This document shows, one piece after another, positions 39,179 through 49,477 of a DNA stretch of 55,357 nt (position 1 is its first letter; every line of letters starts with the position of its first letter). The notes under the pieces are model-generated. The model did no database searches and was not told where the DNA came from. It saw only the letters and a program-made list of their open reading frames with translations. The translations under genes and the position numbers were made by a program. Origin of the DNA: Nicoletella semolina (GTDB lineage: Bacteria > Pseudomonadota > Gammaproteobacteria > Enterobacterales > Pasteurellaceae); NCBI RefSeq assembly GCF_004345745.1, contig NZ_SLXJ01000012.1, positions 1 to 55,357 on the forward strand, read 5' to 3'.

Positions 39179-40252
39179 ATGTACTTAACTTTTTTATTGG
39201 TGTTTACAGTCTCATTTTTGACGTTAATTCTTATGCGTCCTTTGGCACAGTCGGTAGGATTAGTGGATAAACCCAATTTCCGCAAGCGTCATCAAGGCGT
39301 AATTCCGCTCATCGGTGGTATTGCTCTTTTTTTGGGGAATTTAACATTTTACACCCTGCAATGGGAGAAAATGCATCTACCTGACCTTTACCTCACTGCG
39401 GTTACCATATTGTTGGTCATAGGCGTATTAGACGACCGTTTTGATTTAAGCCCTTTTCTGCGAGTGGGTATTCAAGCTTGTCTTGCAGCAGCAATGATTT
39501 ACAGTGGTCTATCAATTGAAACTTTAGGGCAGTTAATTGCACCTTTTAGTCTTGAGATTGGGACGCTAGGTGTTGTGCTGACAGTGTTGATTACTATTGG
39601 AATTATTAACGCATTTAATATGATTGATGGTATTGATGGGCTTTTGGCGAGTTTATCTAGTGTGAGTTTTGCAGGGATTGGTATTTTAATGTGGTTAGAT
39701 GGACAACATACACTAGCCTATTGGTGTTTTAGTCTTATCTTGGTGCTGTTGCCTTACGCATTGTTTAATTTAAGTCTATTTGGTTCGAAATGGAAAGTCT
39801 TTATGGGGGATTCAGGTAGCACATTTATTGGTTTCACAATGATTTGGATTTTACTGCTTAGCACGCAGGGACAGGGATATTCAATTAGTCCTATCACTGG
39901 CTTATGGCTGATTGCCATTCCATTAATTGATATGGTTGCCATCATTTTTCGCCGCTTAAAAAAAGGCAAAAGCCCGTTCCGTCCTGATAGATTGCATATC
40001 CACCATTTAATGATGCGAGCAGGGCTTAGCTCTCGACAAGCTCTTTTGGTGATTACTGTGGGGGCAATGCTATGTGCAATGTTTGGTATATTGAGTGAAA
40101 TTTATTACTGGAACCAATGGGTGATGTCATTGGCTTTTGTTGCATTATTTTTTCTTTATTCTTATTCAATTATGAATGCGTGGCGAATCACTCGCTGGGT
40201 ACGTCGTTATAAGCGTAGAGTAAGTAAGAAACACAATGAAGAAAAGCAATAA
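39179..40252 (+). CDS. wecA: Undecaprenyl-phosphate GlcNAc-1-phosphate transferase WecA
   Basis: WecA moves GlcNAc-1-P from UDP-GlcNAc to undecaprenyl phosphate, starting surface polysaccharide synthesis. The 357-residue membrane protein has about ten or eleven spans, the DDRFD catalytic aspartates, NAFNMIDGIDGL, FMGDSGST and the cytoplasmic HIHHLMMRAG loop. It overlaps wecB by 17 bp. Together with wecB and wecC it suggests a lipid-linked GlcNAc-ManNAcA unit, as in enterobacterial common antigen. Confidence 0.94.
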   Translation: MYLTFLLVFTVSFLTLILMRPLAQSVGLVDKPNFRKRHQGVIPLIGGIALFLGNLTFYTLQWEKMHLPDLYLTAVTILLVIGVLDDRFDLSPFLRVGIQACLAAAMIYSGLSIETLGQLIAPFSLEIGTLGVVLTVLITIGIINAFNMIDGIDGLLASLSSVSFAGIGILMWLDGQHTLAYWCFSLILVLLPYALFNLSLFGSKWKVFMGDSGSTFIGFTMIWILLLSTQGQGYSISPITGLWLIAIPLIDMVAIIFRRLKKGKSPFRPDRLHIHHLMMRAGLSSRQALLVITVGAMLCAMFGILSEIYYWNQWVMSLAFVALFFLYSYSIMNAWRITRWVRRYKRRVSKKHNEEKQ

Positions 40253-41417
40253 CGTCAAAAATGGGATTAATGATGGCAAAAAACGTCTGCTTTTTATCTT
40301 TGGTACTCGTCCAGAAGCGATTAAGATTGCACCGTTAGTACAACACTTTTTGCATTCCCACACATTTGAAACCAAAATTTGTGTAACAGCACAACATCGC
40401 CAAATGCTCGATCAAGTTCTAGAGGTATTCGATATTCAGCCTGATTTCGATCTAAATTTAATGCAATCTGCACAAACTTTAGGCGAAATGACCGCTCGAA
40501 TGCTACTTTCTCTTGAAAATGTATTAGCTGACTATTTACCGAATTTAGTTATCGTACATGGTGATACAGCGACCGCTTTTGCTGCCTCTCTTGCTTGCTA
40601 TTACCAAAAAATTCCTGTTGCACATATTGAAGCAGGGTTGCGTACTGATCAGCGTGATAATCCTTTTCCTGAGGAAGCAAACCGCCGTTTGATTGGACTT
40701 CTAGCAGATTACCATTTTGCACCGACAGCACAAGCTCAGCAGAATTTGTTAGGAGAGGGGATTGCTGCAGAAAAAATCTGGGTAACTGGGAATACAGTGA
40801 TTGATGCATTATTTCAAGTCGTGCAAAAAATAACGGAAAACTCACCGCTTGCAACGCAACTCAATCAGCAGTTTTCATTTTTGGACGCAAATAAAAAGCT
40901 CCTTTTAGTTACTAGTCATCGTCGTGAAAATATGGGGCAAGGTATTGAGCAGATTTGTCAAGCATTAAAAAGGGTTGCAACGAGCTATCCACAAGTACAA
41001 ATTGTCTATCCTGTTCATCTGAATCCGCAAATTGTGGAACCTGTGCAAGCGTGGTTGTCAAATGTGAATAACATTTTTTTAATTGAACCTCAAGCCTATC
41101 TCCCTTTCGTTTATTTGATGAAACGAGCTTATTTAATCTTGACCGATTCTGGTGGCATTCAAGAAGAAGCCCCTGCACTTGGCACCCCCGTGCTGTTAAT
41201 GCGAGAAACGAGCGAACGCCCAGAGACACTTGACGCTGGTGTCGTGAGATTAGTTGGGACGGATACTCGGACAATTACTCAAGCGGTTGGCGAGCTATTA
41301 GAAAATCAGCAAAGCTATCAAAGTATGTGCCAGACTACCGCTCTTTATGGCGACGGACGGGCGAGTGAGCGTATTTTCCACACTATTTCAGAGATATTAA
41401 ACTATGAAAACCGTTGA
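40236..41417 (+). CDS. wecB: UDP-N-acetylglucosamine 2-epimerase (non-hydrolysing) WecB
   Basis: WecB interconverts UDP-GlcNAc and UDP-ManNAc. The 393-residue GT-B fold enzyme has LFIFGTRPEAIKIAPLV, the VHGDTATAFAASLACY region, HIEAGLRTDQRDNPFPEEANR, TSHRRENMG, and the nucleotide-binding DSGGIQEEAPALGTPVLLMRETSERPE region. It starts inside the wecA end and overlaps wecC by 14 bp, so the three genes are tightly coupled. The first 15 residues are extra compared with E. coli. Confidence 0.95.
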   Translation: MKKSNNVKNGINDGKKRLLFIFGTRPEAIKIAPLVQHFLHSHTFETKICVTAQHRQMLDQVLEVFDIQPDFDLNLMQSAQTLGEMTARMLLSLENVLADYLPNLVIVHGDTATAFAASLACYYQKIPVAHIEAGLRTDQRDNPFPEEANRRLIGLLADYHFAPTAQAQQNLLGEGIAAEKIWVTGNTVIDALFQVVQKITENSPLATQLNQQFSFLDANKKLLLVTSHRRENMGQGIEQICQALKRVATSYPQVQIVYPVHLNPQIVEPVQAWLSNVNNIFLIEPQAYLPFVYLMKRAYLILTDSGGIQEEAPALGTPVLLMRETSERPETLDAGVVRLVGTDTRTITQAVGELLENQQSYQSMCQTTALYGDGRASERIFHTISEILNYENR

Positions 41418-42657
41418 TCGCATTGCCGTCATTGGCTTAGGTTACATTGGTTTACCGACTGCGATTGCTTTTGCACAGGCTGGGAAGCAGGTGTTAGGGG
41501 TAGATTGTAATCTTGATGTACTTGCAACCTTAAAGCAAGGAAAGGCTCATATTGCAGAACCTCATTTAGAAAAAGCACTACAACAGGTTATGAATGAACA
41601 GCGGTTGTCTGTTTCTGCTACACTGGATAATGCTGATGTGTTTATCATTGCTGTGCCTACGCCATTACAGTCTAACTTTCAACCTGACTTAAGCTATGTT
41701 CATACAGCAGCTCTACAGATAGCACCGTACTTGCAGCAAGGTAATGTGGTCGTTCTTGAATCAACCTCGCCAGTTGGCACGACAGAACAGTTGGCTTATT
41801 GGCTAAGTGAAGTTCGTACGGATCTGCGTTTTCCTGATGACGTTGCGGTTGCCTACTGCCCTGAACGTGTACTCCCCAGCAATATTATGCAAGAAATTAT
41901 TCATAATGATCGGATTATTGGTGGGCTAAGCCCAAATTGCACTGAGCAAGCGGTTAATTTATATAAAATTTTTGTAAAAGGCGAATGTTTAACAACAAAT
42001 GCACGAACCGCCGAGCTGTGTAAGCTGACGGAAAATAGTTTCCGTGATGTTAATCTTGCGTTTGCAAATGAACTTTCAATGATTTGTCATCAGTTAAACA
42101 TTGACGTTTGGGAATTAATTAGATTGGCAAACAGACACCCACGAGTACAAATCTTACAACCAAGTGCTGGGGTTGGTGGACATTGCATTGCCGTAGATCC
42201 TTATTTTATTGTTTCTCAATTGCCAGAGTATGCTCGTTTAATTCGTACCGCAAGAGAGGTTAATCGTAATAAGCCACAATGGGTGATAGAACAAGTAAAG
42301 CTAGCTGTTGCTGAGTGTGCTACAGAGTTAAATTGCTCACCTTCTCAATTAAAAATTGCCTGTTTTGGTTTGACATTTAAAGCGGATATTGATGATCTGC
42401 GTGAAAGTCCAGCACTACAGATTACGCAACAACTTGCAAACTGGCATAGCGGACAGCTATTCGCCATTGAACCAAATATTTCTCATCGACCTATCGTATT
42501 GCCTGATAATGTCGCATTTGTTACTCCGAACGAAGCACTGGAGAATGCGGATATTTTAGTGCTATTAGTTAATCACAAGCAATTCCAGCAAATTAATGTT
42601 CAACATATACAACAAAAGTGGATCATTGATACTCAAGGGAGTTGGCAAAAGAAATAA
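41404..42657 (+). CDS. wecC: UDP-N-acetyl-D-mannosamine dehydrogenase WecC
   Basis: WecC oxidises UDP-ManNAc to UDP-ManNAcA with NAD. The 417-residue dehydrogenase has the Rossmann motif GLGYIGLPTA, ESTSPVGTTEQ, YCPERVLP, the central helix AELCKLTENSFRDVNLAFANEL and the catalytic cysteine in GVGGHCIAVDPYF. The next enterobacterial common antigen genes (rff/wzx/wzy homologues) do not follow, so the sugar may be used by glycosyltransferases encoded elsewhere. A terminator overlaps its stop codon. Confidence 0.95.
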   Translation: MKTVDRIAVIGLGYIGLPTAIAFAQAGKQVLGVDCNLDVLATLKQGKAHIAEPHLEKALQQVMNEQRLSVSATLDNADVFIIAVPTPLQSNFQPDLSYVHTAALQIAPYLQQGNVVVLESTSPVGTTEQLAYWLSEVRTDLRFPDDVAVAYCPERVLPSNIMQEIIHNDRIIGGLSPNCTEQAVNLYKIFVKGECLTTNARTAELCKLTENSFRDVNLAFANELSMICHQLNIDVWELIRLANRHPRVQILQPSAGVGGHCIAVDPYFIVSQLPEYARLIRTAREVNRNKPQWVIEQVKLAVAECATELNCSPSQLKIACFGLTFKADIDDLRESPALQITQQLANWHSGQLFAIEPNISHRPIVLPDNVAFVTPNEALENADILVLLVNHKQFQQINVQHIQQKWIIDTQGSWQKK

Positions 42658-42681
42658 GCAAGAGATTATCTTGCTTATTTT
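42656..42681 (+). terminator. Terminator at the wecC stop codon
   Basis: AAGCAAGA-GATTA-TCTTGCTT forms an 8-bp stem, followed by ATTTTG. The stem starts in the TAA stop of wecC. It faces convergent serA 28 bp away. Confidence 0.75.
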
Positions 42682-42703
42682 GCGTTTAATACCACTCCCT
42701 TGT

Positions 42704-43936
42704 CTAATACAGCACTCTCGCTTTTATCGTGCCATCAATCTCTTTTAGACGCTTGAGTGCTTCATCGGTATTCTCTAATTCCACATCGATAACGACATAA
42801 CCAATGGTAGGATCAGTTTGTAAGAACTGTGCGGCGATATTGACATTCTGCTCGACAAAAACTTGGTTGATTTTATTTAATATCCCTGTGCGGTTCTCGT
42901 GAATATGGAGTAAACGTTTTGCTCCTTTATGCTCTGGTAACGAGACTTCAGGAAAGTTTACTGCAGACAATGTTGAACCATTGTCTGAATATTTTACAAA
43001 TTTATGGGCGACTTCAGAGCCAATATTGGCTTGAGCCTCTGAGGTTGAACCGCCGATGTGTGGTGTAAGAATAACGTTGTCAAATTGACATAATGGCGAG
43101 TTGAATGGTTCGTTGATAGAAGCGGGTTCTTCTGGGAATACATCTAAGGCGGCACCTCGTAAATGACCTGATGACAATACTTCTACAAGGGAATCTAAAT
43201 CAATGACTGTACCACGAGCCGCATTAATCACGACAGCACCTTTTTTCACTTTTGATAAATTAGTCGCATTGAGAATGTTTTTAGTTGAAGCGTTTTCGGG
43301 GATATGTAATGAAATGGCATCACTCATAGCCAATAATTCATCAAGACTTGCAACTTGTTGGGCATTGCCTAATGGTAGTTTATTTTCTATATCATAAAAA
43401 TAGACACGCATACCAATTGCTTCTGCCAGTACGCTTAACTGTGAGCCAATATGTCCATAACCAATAATGCCAAGATTTTTTCCACGCACTTCATTTGAAC
43501 CGACTGCGGATTTATTCCATACACCACGATGGACCTGTGCATTTGCTGTTGGCACTTGACGCATTAAGAGCAAAATTTCTCCCAATACTAATTCTGCAAC
43601 GGAGCGTGTATTCGAAAATGGGGCATTAAAGACAGGGATACCACGGCGTTTTGCAGCCTCAAGATCCACTTGATTTGTTCCGATACAGAAACAGCCGATA
43701 GCAATGAGTTTAGAAGCGTGTTGTAATACTTCTTCGGTCAGGAAGGTGCGAGAACGAATACCGACAAAATGTGCATCTTTTATCGCCTCTAGCAGAGCTT
43801 CGCCTTCTAACGCTTTTTTATGAAATTCGATGTTTGTATAGCCTGCTGCTTTTAATACATCAATTGCATTTTGGTGTACGCCTTCAAGCAGTAGAAATTT
43901 AATTTTAGATTTATCAAGAGAAACTTTCACGCTCAT
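42704..43936 (-). CDS. serA: D-3-phosphoglycerate dehydrogenase SerA
   Basis: SerA commits 3-phosphoglycerate to serine synthesis, and hence glycine and one-carbon units. The 410-residue enzyme has the NAD motif GIIGYGHIGSQ, the catalytic LHIPENASTKN, NAARGTVID and TPHIGGSTSEAQ. A C-terminal ACT domain (RTGILNKINQVFVEQNVNIAAQ) binds serine as feedback inhibitor. It follows rpiA by 23 bp, so it should be in the PurR-controlled unit. Confidence 0.97.
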   Translation of the reverse strand: MSVKVSLDKSKIKFLLLEGVHQNAIDVLKAAGYTNIEFHKKALEGEALLEAIKDAHFVGIRSRTFLTEEVLQHASKLIAIGCFCIGTNQVDLEAAKRRGIPVFNAPFSNTRSVAELVLGEILLLMRQVPTANAQVHRGVWNKSAVGSNEVRGKNLGIIGYGHIGSQLSVLAEAIGMRVYFYDIENKLPLGNAQQVASLDELLAMSDAISLHIPENASTKNILNATNLSKVKKGAVVINAARGTVIDLDSLVEVLSSGHLRGAALDVFPEEPASINEPFNSPLCQFDNVILTPHIGGSTSEAQANIGSEVAHKFVKYSDNGSTLSAVNFPEVSLPEHKGAKRLLHIHENRTGILNKINQVFVEQNVNIAAQFLQTDPTIGYVVIDVELENTDEALKRLKEIDGTIKARVLY

Positions 43937-43959
43937 ATTTGGACCTTATATAAAAAATA

Positions 43960-44619
43960 TTATTCAATAATCTTTGCACCATTTGGCGTACCAACGATAG
44001 TAACATTGGCATAACGTTGTGCAAAAATGCCATTTGTAACCACACCCGCAATATTATTTATCGTTTGCTCCATCTTTAGCGGCTCTAGAATTTTAAAGTT
44101 GTAAACATCTAAAATCACATTGCCATTATCGGTGATCACATTTTCACGATATTCAGGGTTTCCACCTAATGAGACTAGCTGGCGAGCAACATAAGAACGA
44201 GCCATCGGAATGACTTCTACTGGTAAGGCAAAGGTAGACCCCAATACTTCAACTTGTTTGCGTTCATCTACGATGCAAATGAATTTTTTTGCTAACGAAC
44301 TCACAATTTTTTCTCGAGTTAAGGCAGCACCTCCACCTTTAATCATATAGCCTTGTGGCGTGATTTCATCTGCTCCATCAATATAAACATCAAGACTAGA
44401 GACTTCATTGGCACTAAATACCTCAATGCCTTGTTCTCTGAGTAATGCTTCAGAGTGCTTAGAAGCAGCCACAGCACCTTTTATTTGATCAGCGATTTTA
44501 CCTAAAGCCTCAATAAAACAATTAACCGTTGAACCACTTCCCACGCCCACAATTGTATCTGGTTTTACATACTGTAACGCCGCTTTAGCAGCTACTTTTT
44601 TCATTTCAAGTTGATCCAT
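43960..44619 (-). CDS. rpiA: Ribose-5-phosphate isomerase A
   Basis: RpiA interconverts ribulose-5-P and ribose-5-P, the precursor of PRPP for nucleotides and histidine. The 219-residue protein has [49 protein letters not shown] and [10 protein letters not shown], all typical. It starts 14 bases from a near-perfect PurR operator, and its ribosome site is AAGGGAAT. Transcription continues into serA. Confidence 0.97.
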   Translation of the reverse strand: MDQLEMKKVAAKAALQYVKPDTIVGVGSGSTVNCFIEALGKIADQIKGAVAASKHSEALLREQGIEVFSANEVSSLDVYIDGADEITPQGYMIKGGGAALTREKIVSSLAKKFICIVDERKQVEVLGSTFALPVEVIPMARSYVARQLVSLGGNPEYRENVITDNGNVILDVYNFKILEPLKMEQTINNIAGVVTNGIFAQRYANVTIVGTPNGAKIIE

Positions 44620-44632
44620 TTTATTCCCTTTT

Positions 44633-44648
44633 ACGCAAACGTTTACGT
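44633..44648 (-). promoter_or_regulatory. PurR operator for rpiA-serA
   Basis: ACGCAAACGTTTACGT differs from the PurR consensus (ACGCAAACGTTTTCGT) at one position. It lies between the predicted rpiA promoter and its ribosome site, where repressor would block elongation or initiation. Purine-bound PurR should lower ribose-5-P and serine/glycine supply. Confidence 0.8.
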
Positions 44649-44678
44649 TGTTCGTTTATCCGATTAAACAGGGATAGA

Positions 44679-44707
44679 TTGATACCATAAAGCGATATAA
44701 ATATCAA
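44679..44707 (-). promoter_or_regulatory. Candidate sigma-70 promoter of rpiA-serA
   Basis: On the minus strand, TTGATA (-35, complement at 44702-44707), a 17-bp spacer and TATCAA (-10, complement at 44679-44684) are preceded by an extended TGG. The predicted start lies near 44672, with the PurR operator about 25-40 bases downstream. Confidence 0.55.
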
Positions 44708-44903
44708 AAATTTTCTGAAGAATTCATTAGAAATGAAGGGTAAATTGTAAAATTGATTAAGCTGAGTGAAATATAAGGCAAATATTGCTTGTGGAAACGT
44801 TCTAATCGGCAGACTTTTATGGTTGTCGCTAGTGCTATCACTTATTTTTATTTTGGCGAAATTCCGCTAGAATGCCGTACATTATTAAGTGATGGAACAT
44901 AGT

Positions 44904-45341
44904 ATGAAACAAGTGCAATTTTATTTAATAAATGAAGTTGAGCAAGGCACGATTGCCAGTGAAGAATTTCTAGCTTGTGAGTTAGCTGCAAAAGCGTGGC
45001 GTGTTGGAAAGCGAGTACTCATTAGTTGCGAAAGCGAAGAGCAGGCTCTCAATATTGATGAAGCTCTATGGGCTAGGCAAGCCGATGATTTTGTGCCACA
45101 CAACCTCTCTGGCGAAGTAACGACTTATGCAACACCAATTGAGATTACTTGGGCAGGTAAACGTAACGCTCAACACCGAGATCTGCTAATTTCGTTACAA
45201 AAAAATGTACCTGATTTCATCAACAGCTTCAACCAAATAATTGATTTCGTTCCTGTAGATGAAACCTTAAAAATACAAGCTCGAGAGCGTTACAGACATT
45301 ATCGTCAGCTTGGTTGGCACTTAGAGACAATACAGACATAG
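44904..45341 (+). CDS. holC: DNA polymerase III chi subunit HolC
   Basis: HolC (chi) links the clamp loader to single-strand binding protein at the replication fork. The 145-residue protein matches E. coli HolC along its length: QVQFYLINE, CELAAKAWRVGKRVLISCES, the conserved NIDEALWARQADDFVPHNL, and RERYRHYRQLGWHLE near the end. I chose ATG 44904, which matches the family start MKxxxFYL. GTG 44889 and ATG 44892 upstream are alternatives. In E. coli pepA and valS flank holC; neither is here. Confidence 0.93.
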   Translation: MKQVQFYLINEVEQGTIASEEFLACELAAKAWRVGKRVLISCESEEQALNIDEALWARQADDFVPHNLSGEVTTYATPIEITWAGKRNAQHRDLLISLQKNVPDFINSFNQIIDFVPVDETLKIQARERYRHYRQLGWHLETIQT

Positions 45342-45385
45342 AATATGTAGTTTATCAAAAAATAGACCAAGGATTAGTTAAAACA

Positions 45386-46036
45386 TCAATAAACCTTATC
45401 TTCGCCTTCAGGGTGCAGTCCGATACCCTGATGACGCTCTTTTAATTTATTAATCACGTCGCTCCATTCAAGATTCATTGAATGTAATAATACGGTCAAG
45501 TGATAGGCTAAATCCGCCGCTTCACTGACGACTTCTTCTTTATCTTGCGACACTGCCGCCAATGCGGTTTCAACGCCTTCTTCCCCCACTTTTTGAGCAA
45601 TTTTCTTTACTCCCTTAGCATAGAGTTTTGCGGTATAAGAGCTTTCAGAATCGGCATATTTTCGCTCGGCAAGTACTTGTTCTAATTTCGCAAACCACCT
45701 CCAATCACCTTCAGATTGACTTTCAAATTGGTGGAAACAACTTTCCTCGCCCGTATGGCAAGTTGATCCAATTGGATTGGCTAAAATCAATAACGTATCG
45801 TTATCGCAATCCAAGCTCATATCCACTACATTTAAAAAATGCCCCGATGTTTCCCCTTTCGTCCACAAGCGTTGCTTAGTACGAGAATAGAATGTAACGA
45901 TTTTCTCTGTCAGAGTTTTATTTAACGCCTCTTCATTCATATAGCCCAACATTAGTACTTCACTAGTTTGGAAGTGTTGGATAATGACGGGGAGGAGGTT
46001 ATCGACTTTTTGCCAGTTTATATTTTGAATTTGCAT
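45386..46036 (-). CDS. hisI: Bifunctional phosphoribosyl-AMP cyclohydrolase / phosphoribosyl-ATP pyrophosphatase HisIE
   Basis: This enzyme performs the second and third steps of histidine synthesis. The 216-residue protein has the HisI domain with the metal-binding cysteines ([25 protein letters not shown]), then the HisE helical domain ([34 protein letters not shown]). I set the start at 46036 ([13 protein letters not shown]) with AAGGA upstream. A longer frame to 46195 reads through the repeat element at 46047-46161. It is the last gene of the his operon. Confidence 0.96.
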   Translation of the reverse strand: MQIQNINWQKVDNLLPVIIQHFQTSEVLMLGYMNEEALNKTLTEKIVTFYSRTKQRLWTKGETSGHFLNVVDMSLDCDNDTLLILANPIGSTCHTGEESCFHQFESQSEGDWRWFAKLEQVLAERKYADSESSYTAKLYAKGVKKIAQKVGEEGVETALAAVSQDKEEVVSEAADLAYHLTVLLHSMNLEWSDVINKLKERHQGIGLHPEGEDKVY

Positions 46037-46046
46037 AGTTTTCCTT

Positions 46047-46161
46047 ACCCTATACGGGCCGTATAAGGCTACATAATCTGAGCCACTTTGTAGCTCTTTT
46101 TCTTTCAGATATACAGCCGCAGAGAGGCTAGGATTATTGAACCTAGCACGGCTCATGCTAG
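46047..46161 (-). repeat. Four-hairpin palindromic repeat, copy A (hisF/hisI junction)
   Basis: This is a 115-bp element with four successive hairpins on the plus strand. They are TATACG-GGC-CGTATA, GAGCCAC-TTT-GTAGCTC, a degenerate CAGCC...GGCTA, and CTAGCA...TGCTAG. The outer hairpins share a core in opposite orientation, and so do the inner two. It is the most diverged of the four close copies. Several of its changes leave G-U pairs in the his mRNA strand. It begins 3 bases after the hisF stop. Confidence 0.9.
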
Positions 46162-46163
46162 TA

Positions 46164-48173
<2,010 letters not shown>

Positions 48174-48178
48174 AAAAA

Positions 48179-48772
48179 TTAGATATTTTCTACGAAATTC
48201 TTCAGCAACTGTGCACCATTTTTGCCTGAACGCTCGGGGTGGAATTGCACGCCATAGAAGTTTTTGCTCGCAATCGCAGCTGAAAAAGGCACGCCGTAAT
48301 CAGCGGTGGCAATGGTGTTTTCATTCGGCAACACTGCATAGCTATGCACAAAATAGAAATGGCTGTTTTGCTCAATGCCGTGAAATAATGGGTGGTCGGC
48401 TTGATATTGAACCTTGTTCCAGCCCATATGTGGCAACGGCAAACCAGTGTTTGGGATTAGCTCGGTTTCGCCACTCATAAGCCCAAGCGTTCCCACATAG
48501 CCTTCCGCAGAAAATTCAGTCATTAACTGCATACCCAAACAAATACCGAGCATTGGTTGCGTAGCATTGCGGATCGTGTCAATCAAATCACGATCTTGCA
48601 AAATCTTCATCGCAGCCGCAGCCGTCCCCACACCGGGCAACAGCAATTTATCGGCCGATTTGATTTTATCTAAATCACGACTAATCTCCGCCTGTAAGCC
48701 TAAGCGGTTGAATGCAAATTTTACAGATGACAGGTTTGCACAGCCTGTGTTGATGATAGTTAGGTTGGTCAT
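48179..48772 (-). CDS. hisH: Imidazole glycerol phosphate synthase glutaminase subunit HisH
   Basis: HisH hydrolyses glutamine and channels ammonia to HisF. The 197-residue class I amidotransferase has GCANLSSVKFAFNRLG, LLPGVGTA, the nucleophile in GICLGMQLM, MGWNKVQ, FVHSYAV and the His/Glu pair in GVQFHPERSG. It is preceded 9 bp upstream by an unrecognised gene and followed by the DUF559 element. Confidence 0.96.
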   Translation of the reverse strand: MTNLTIINTGCANLSSVKFAFNRLGLQAEISRDLDKIKSADKLLLPGVGTAAAAMKILQDRDLIDTIRNATQPMLGICLGMQLMTEFSAEGYVGTLGLMSGETELIPNTGLPLPHMGWNKVQYQADHPLFHGIEQNSHFYFVHSYAVLPNENTIATADYGVPFSAAIASKNFYGVQFHPERSGKNGAQLLKNFVENI

Positions 48773-48781
48773 ATAATAATC

Positions 48782-49318
48782 TTATTTAAACTTCTCTAGT
48801 GCTTTTCTGGCCGCTGGATCTCTGGCTACTTTCAATAATTCTAATTGTAATTCAGTTTGAATAGATGGATCTGCTGGTAATTTGGATAAAATCATCTTCT
48901 CTAACAAAATAGTTAATGGCTCACCAATAGCTTTTCTAAAGTTAAAACCTAACAATTGCAAAATTGTCAGAGTCTCTTTTGAAACCAATGGAGATAAAAT
49001 TCTTACCATTTCATCAACATTACCACCTGTAGCACTAGCTAATTCTTGTAATTTAGGAATTAATTGCTTGGTAATATAATCAATTTCTGTATCTGTAATT
49101 TTTTGAGCCATTAACTCTTGTTGAAAAGCTTGAGAAATTTGTAATAACTCATTTTTATCTGAAATTAATTCCTGAATAATTTCTTCTAATTCATTTATTG
49201 TTTCTTTATCATCTTTTTTAGCTTTACTTGCTTTAATTTTCGTAAAAATAGCGGATGCTGTATTTTTAACTAACGCTTCAGATAGTTTAACGCCTAAATC
49301 AATCAACTGTTGATCCAT
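48782..49318 (-). CDS. Unrecognised 178-residue helical protein inside the his operon
   Basis: I do not recognise this protein. Its 178 residues are predicted mostly helical and highly charged. It starts with a short amphipathic stretch (DLGVKLSEALVKNTASAIF), then a Lys/Asp/Glu-rich coiled-coil candidate (INELEEIIQELISDKNELL) and a hydrophobic SKETLTILQLLGFNFRKAIG. A final DPAARKALEKF resembles a helical tail. There is no signal peptide or clear membrane span. It lies between hisB and hisH, 9 bp before hisH, with GGAGAGAGG as ribosome site. Its DNA looks AT-richer than the flanking his genes. A Haemophilus-type uptake signal sits just upstream. It is probably an acquired gene. Confidence 0.75.
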   Translation of the reverse strand: MDQQLIDLGVKLSEALVKNTASAIFTKIKASKAKKDDKETINELEEIIQELISDKNELLQISQAFQQELMAQKITDTEIDYITKQLIPKLQELASATGGNVDEMVRILSPLVSKETLTILQLLGFNFRKAIGEPLTILLEKMILSKLPADPSIQTELQLELLKVARDPAARKALEKFK

Positions 49319-49345
49319 ATAAATGTCCTCTCTCCAAAAAATTTC

Positions 49346-49354
49346 ACCGCACTT
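49346..49354 (-). repeat. Haemophilus-type (Hin) uptake signal core
   Basis: AAGTGCGGT on the minus strand is followed by GAAATTTTTT, fitting the extended Hin uptake signal. The rest of the window carries the Apl type. The only other AAGTGCGGT noted is in hisC at 52168-52176, where the extension is poor. Confidence 0.75.
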
Positions 49355-49358
49355 TTGT

Positions 49359-49463
49359 CTAGCACTTTCATGCTAGGCTAAGCATTATGTTATCGCTCTG
49401 CGACAAACTAGCTGGGTTGCAGAGCAACCGCACTATGCGTAACCCTACACACTAGTGTAGGGT
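49359..49463. repeat. Diverged four-hairpin repeat, copy E (hisB/unknown gene junction)
   Basis: This 105-bp stretch has four successive hairpins: CTAGCA...TGCTAG, TCGC-TCT-GCGA, GGTTGC-AGA-GCAACC, and ACCCTACAC-ACTA-GTGTAGGGT. Order, spacing and the TCT/AGA inner loops parallel copies A-D. The outer arms appear swapped, so it reads as a distant relative in reverse orientation. Relationship to A-D is inferred from layout rather than full sequence identity. Confidence 0.6.
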
Positions 49464-49477
49464 ATTTTATAGCCAAA

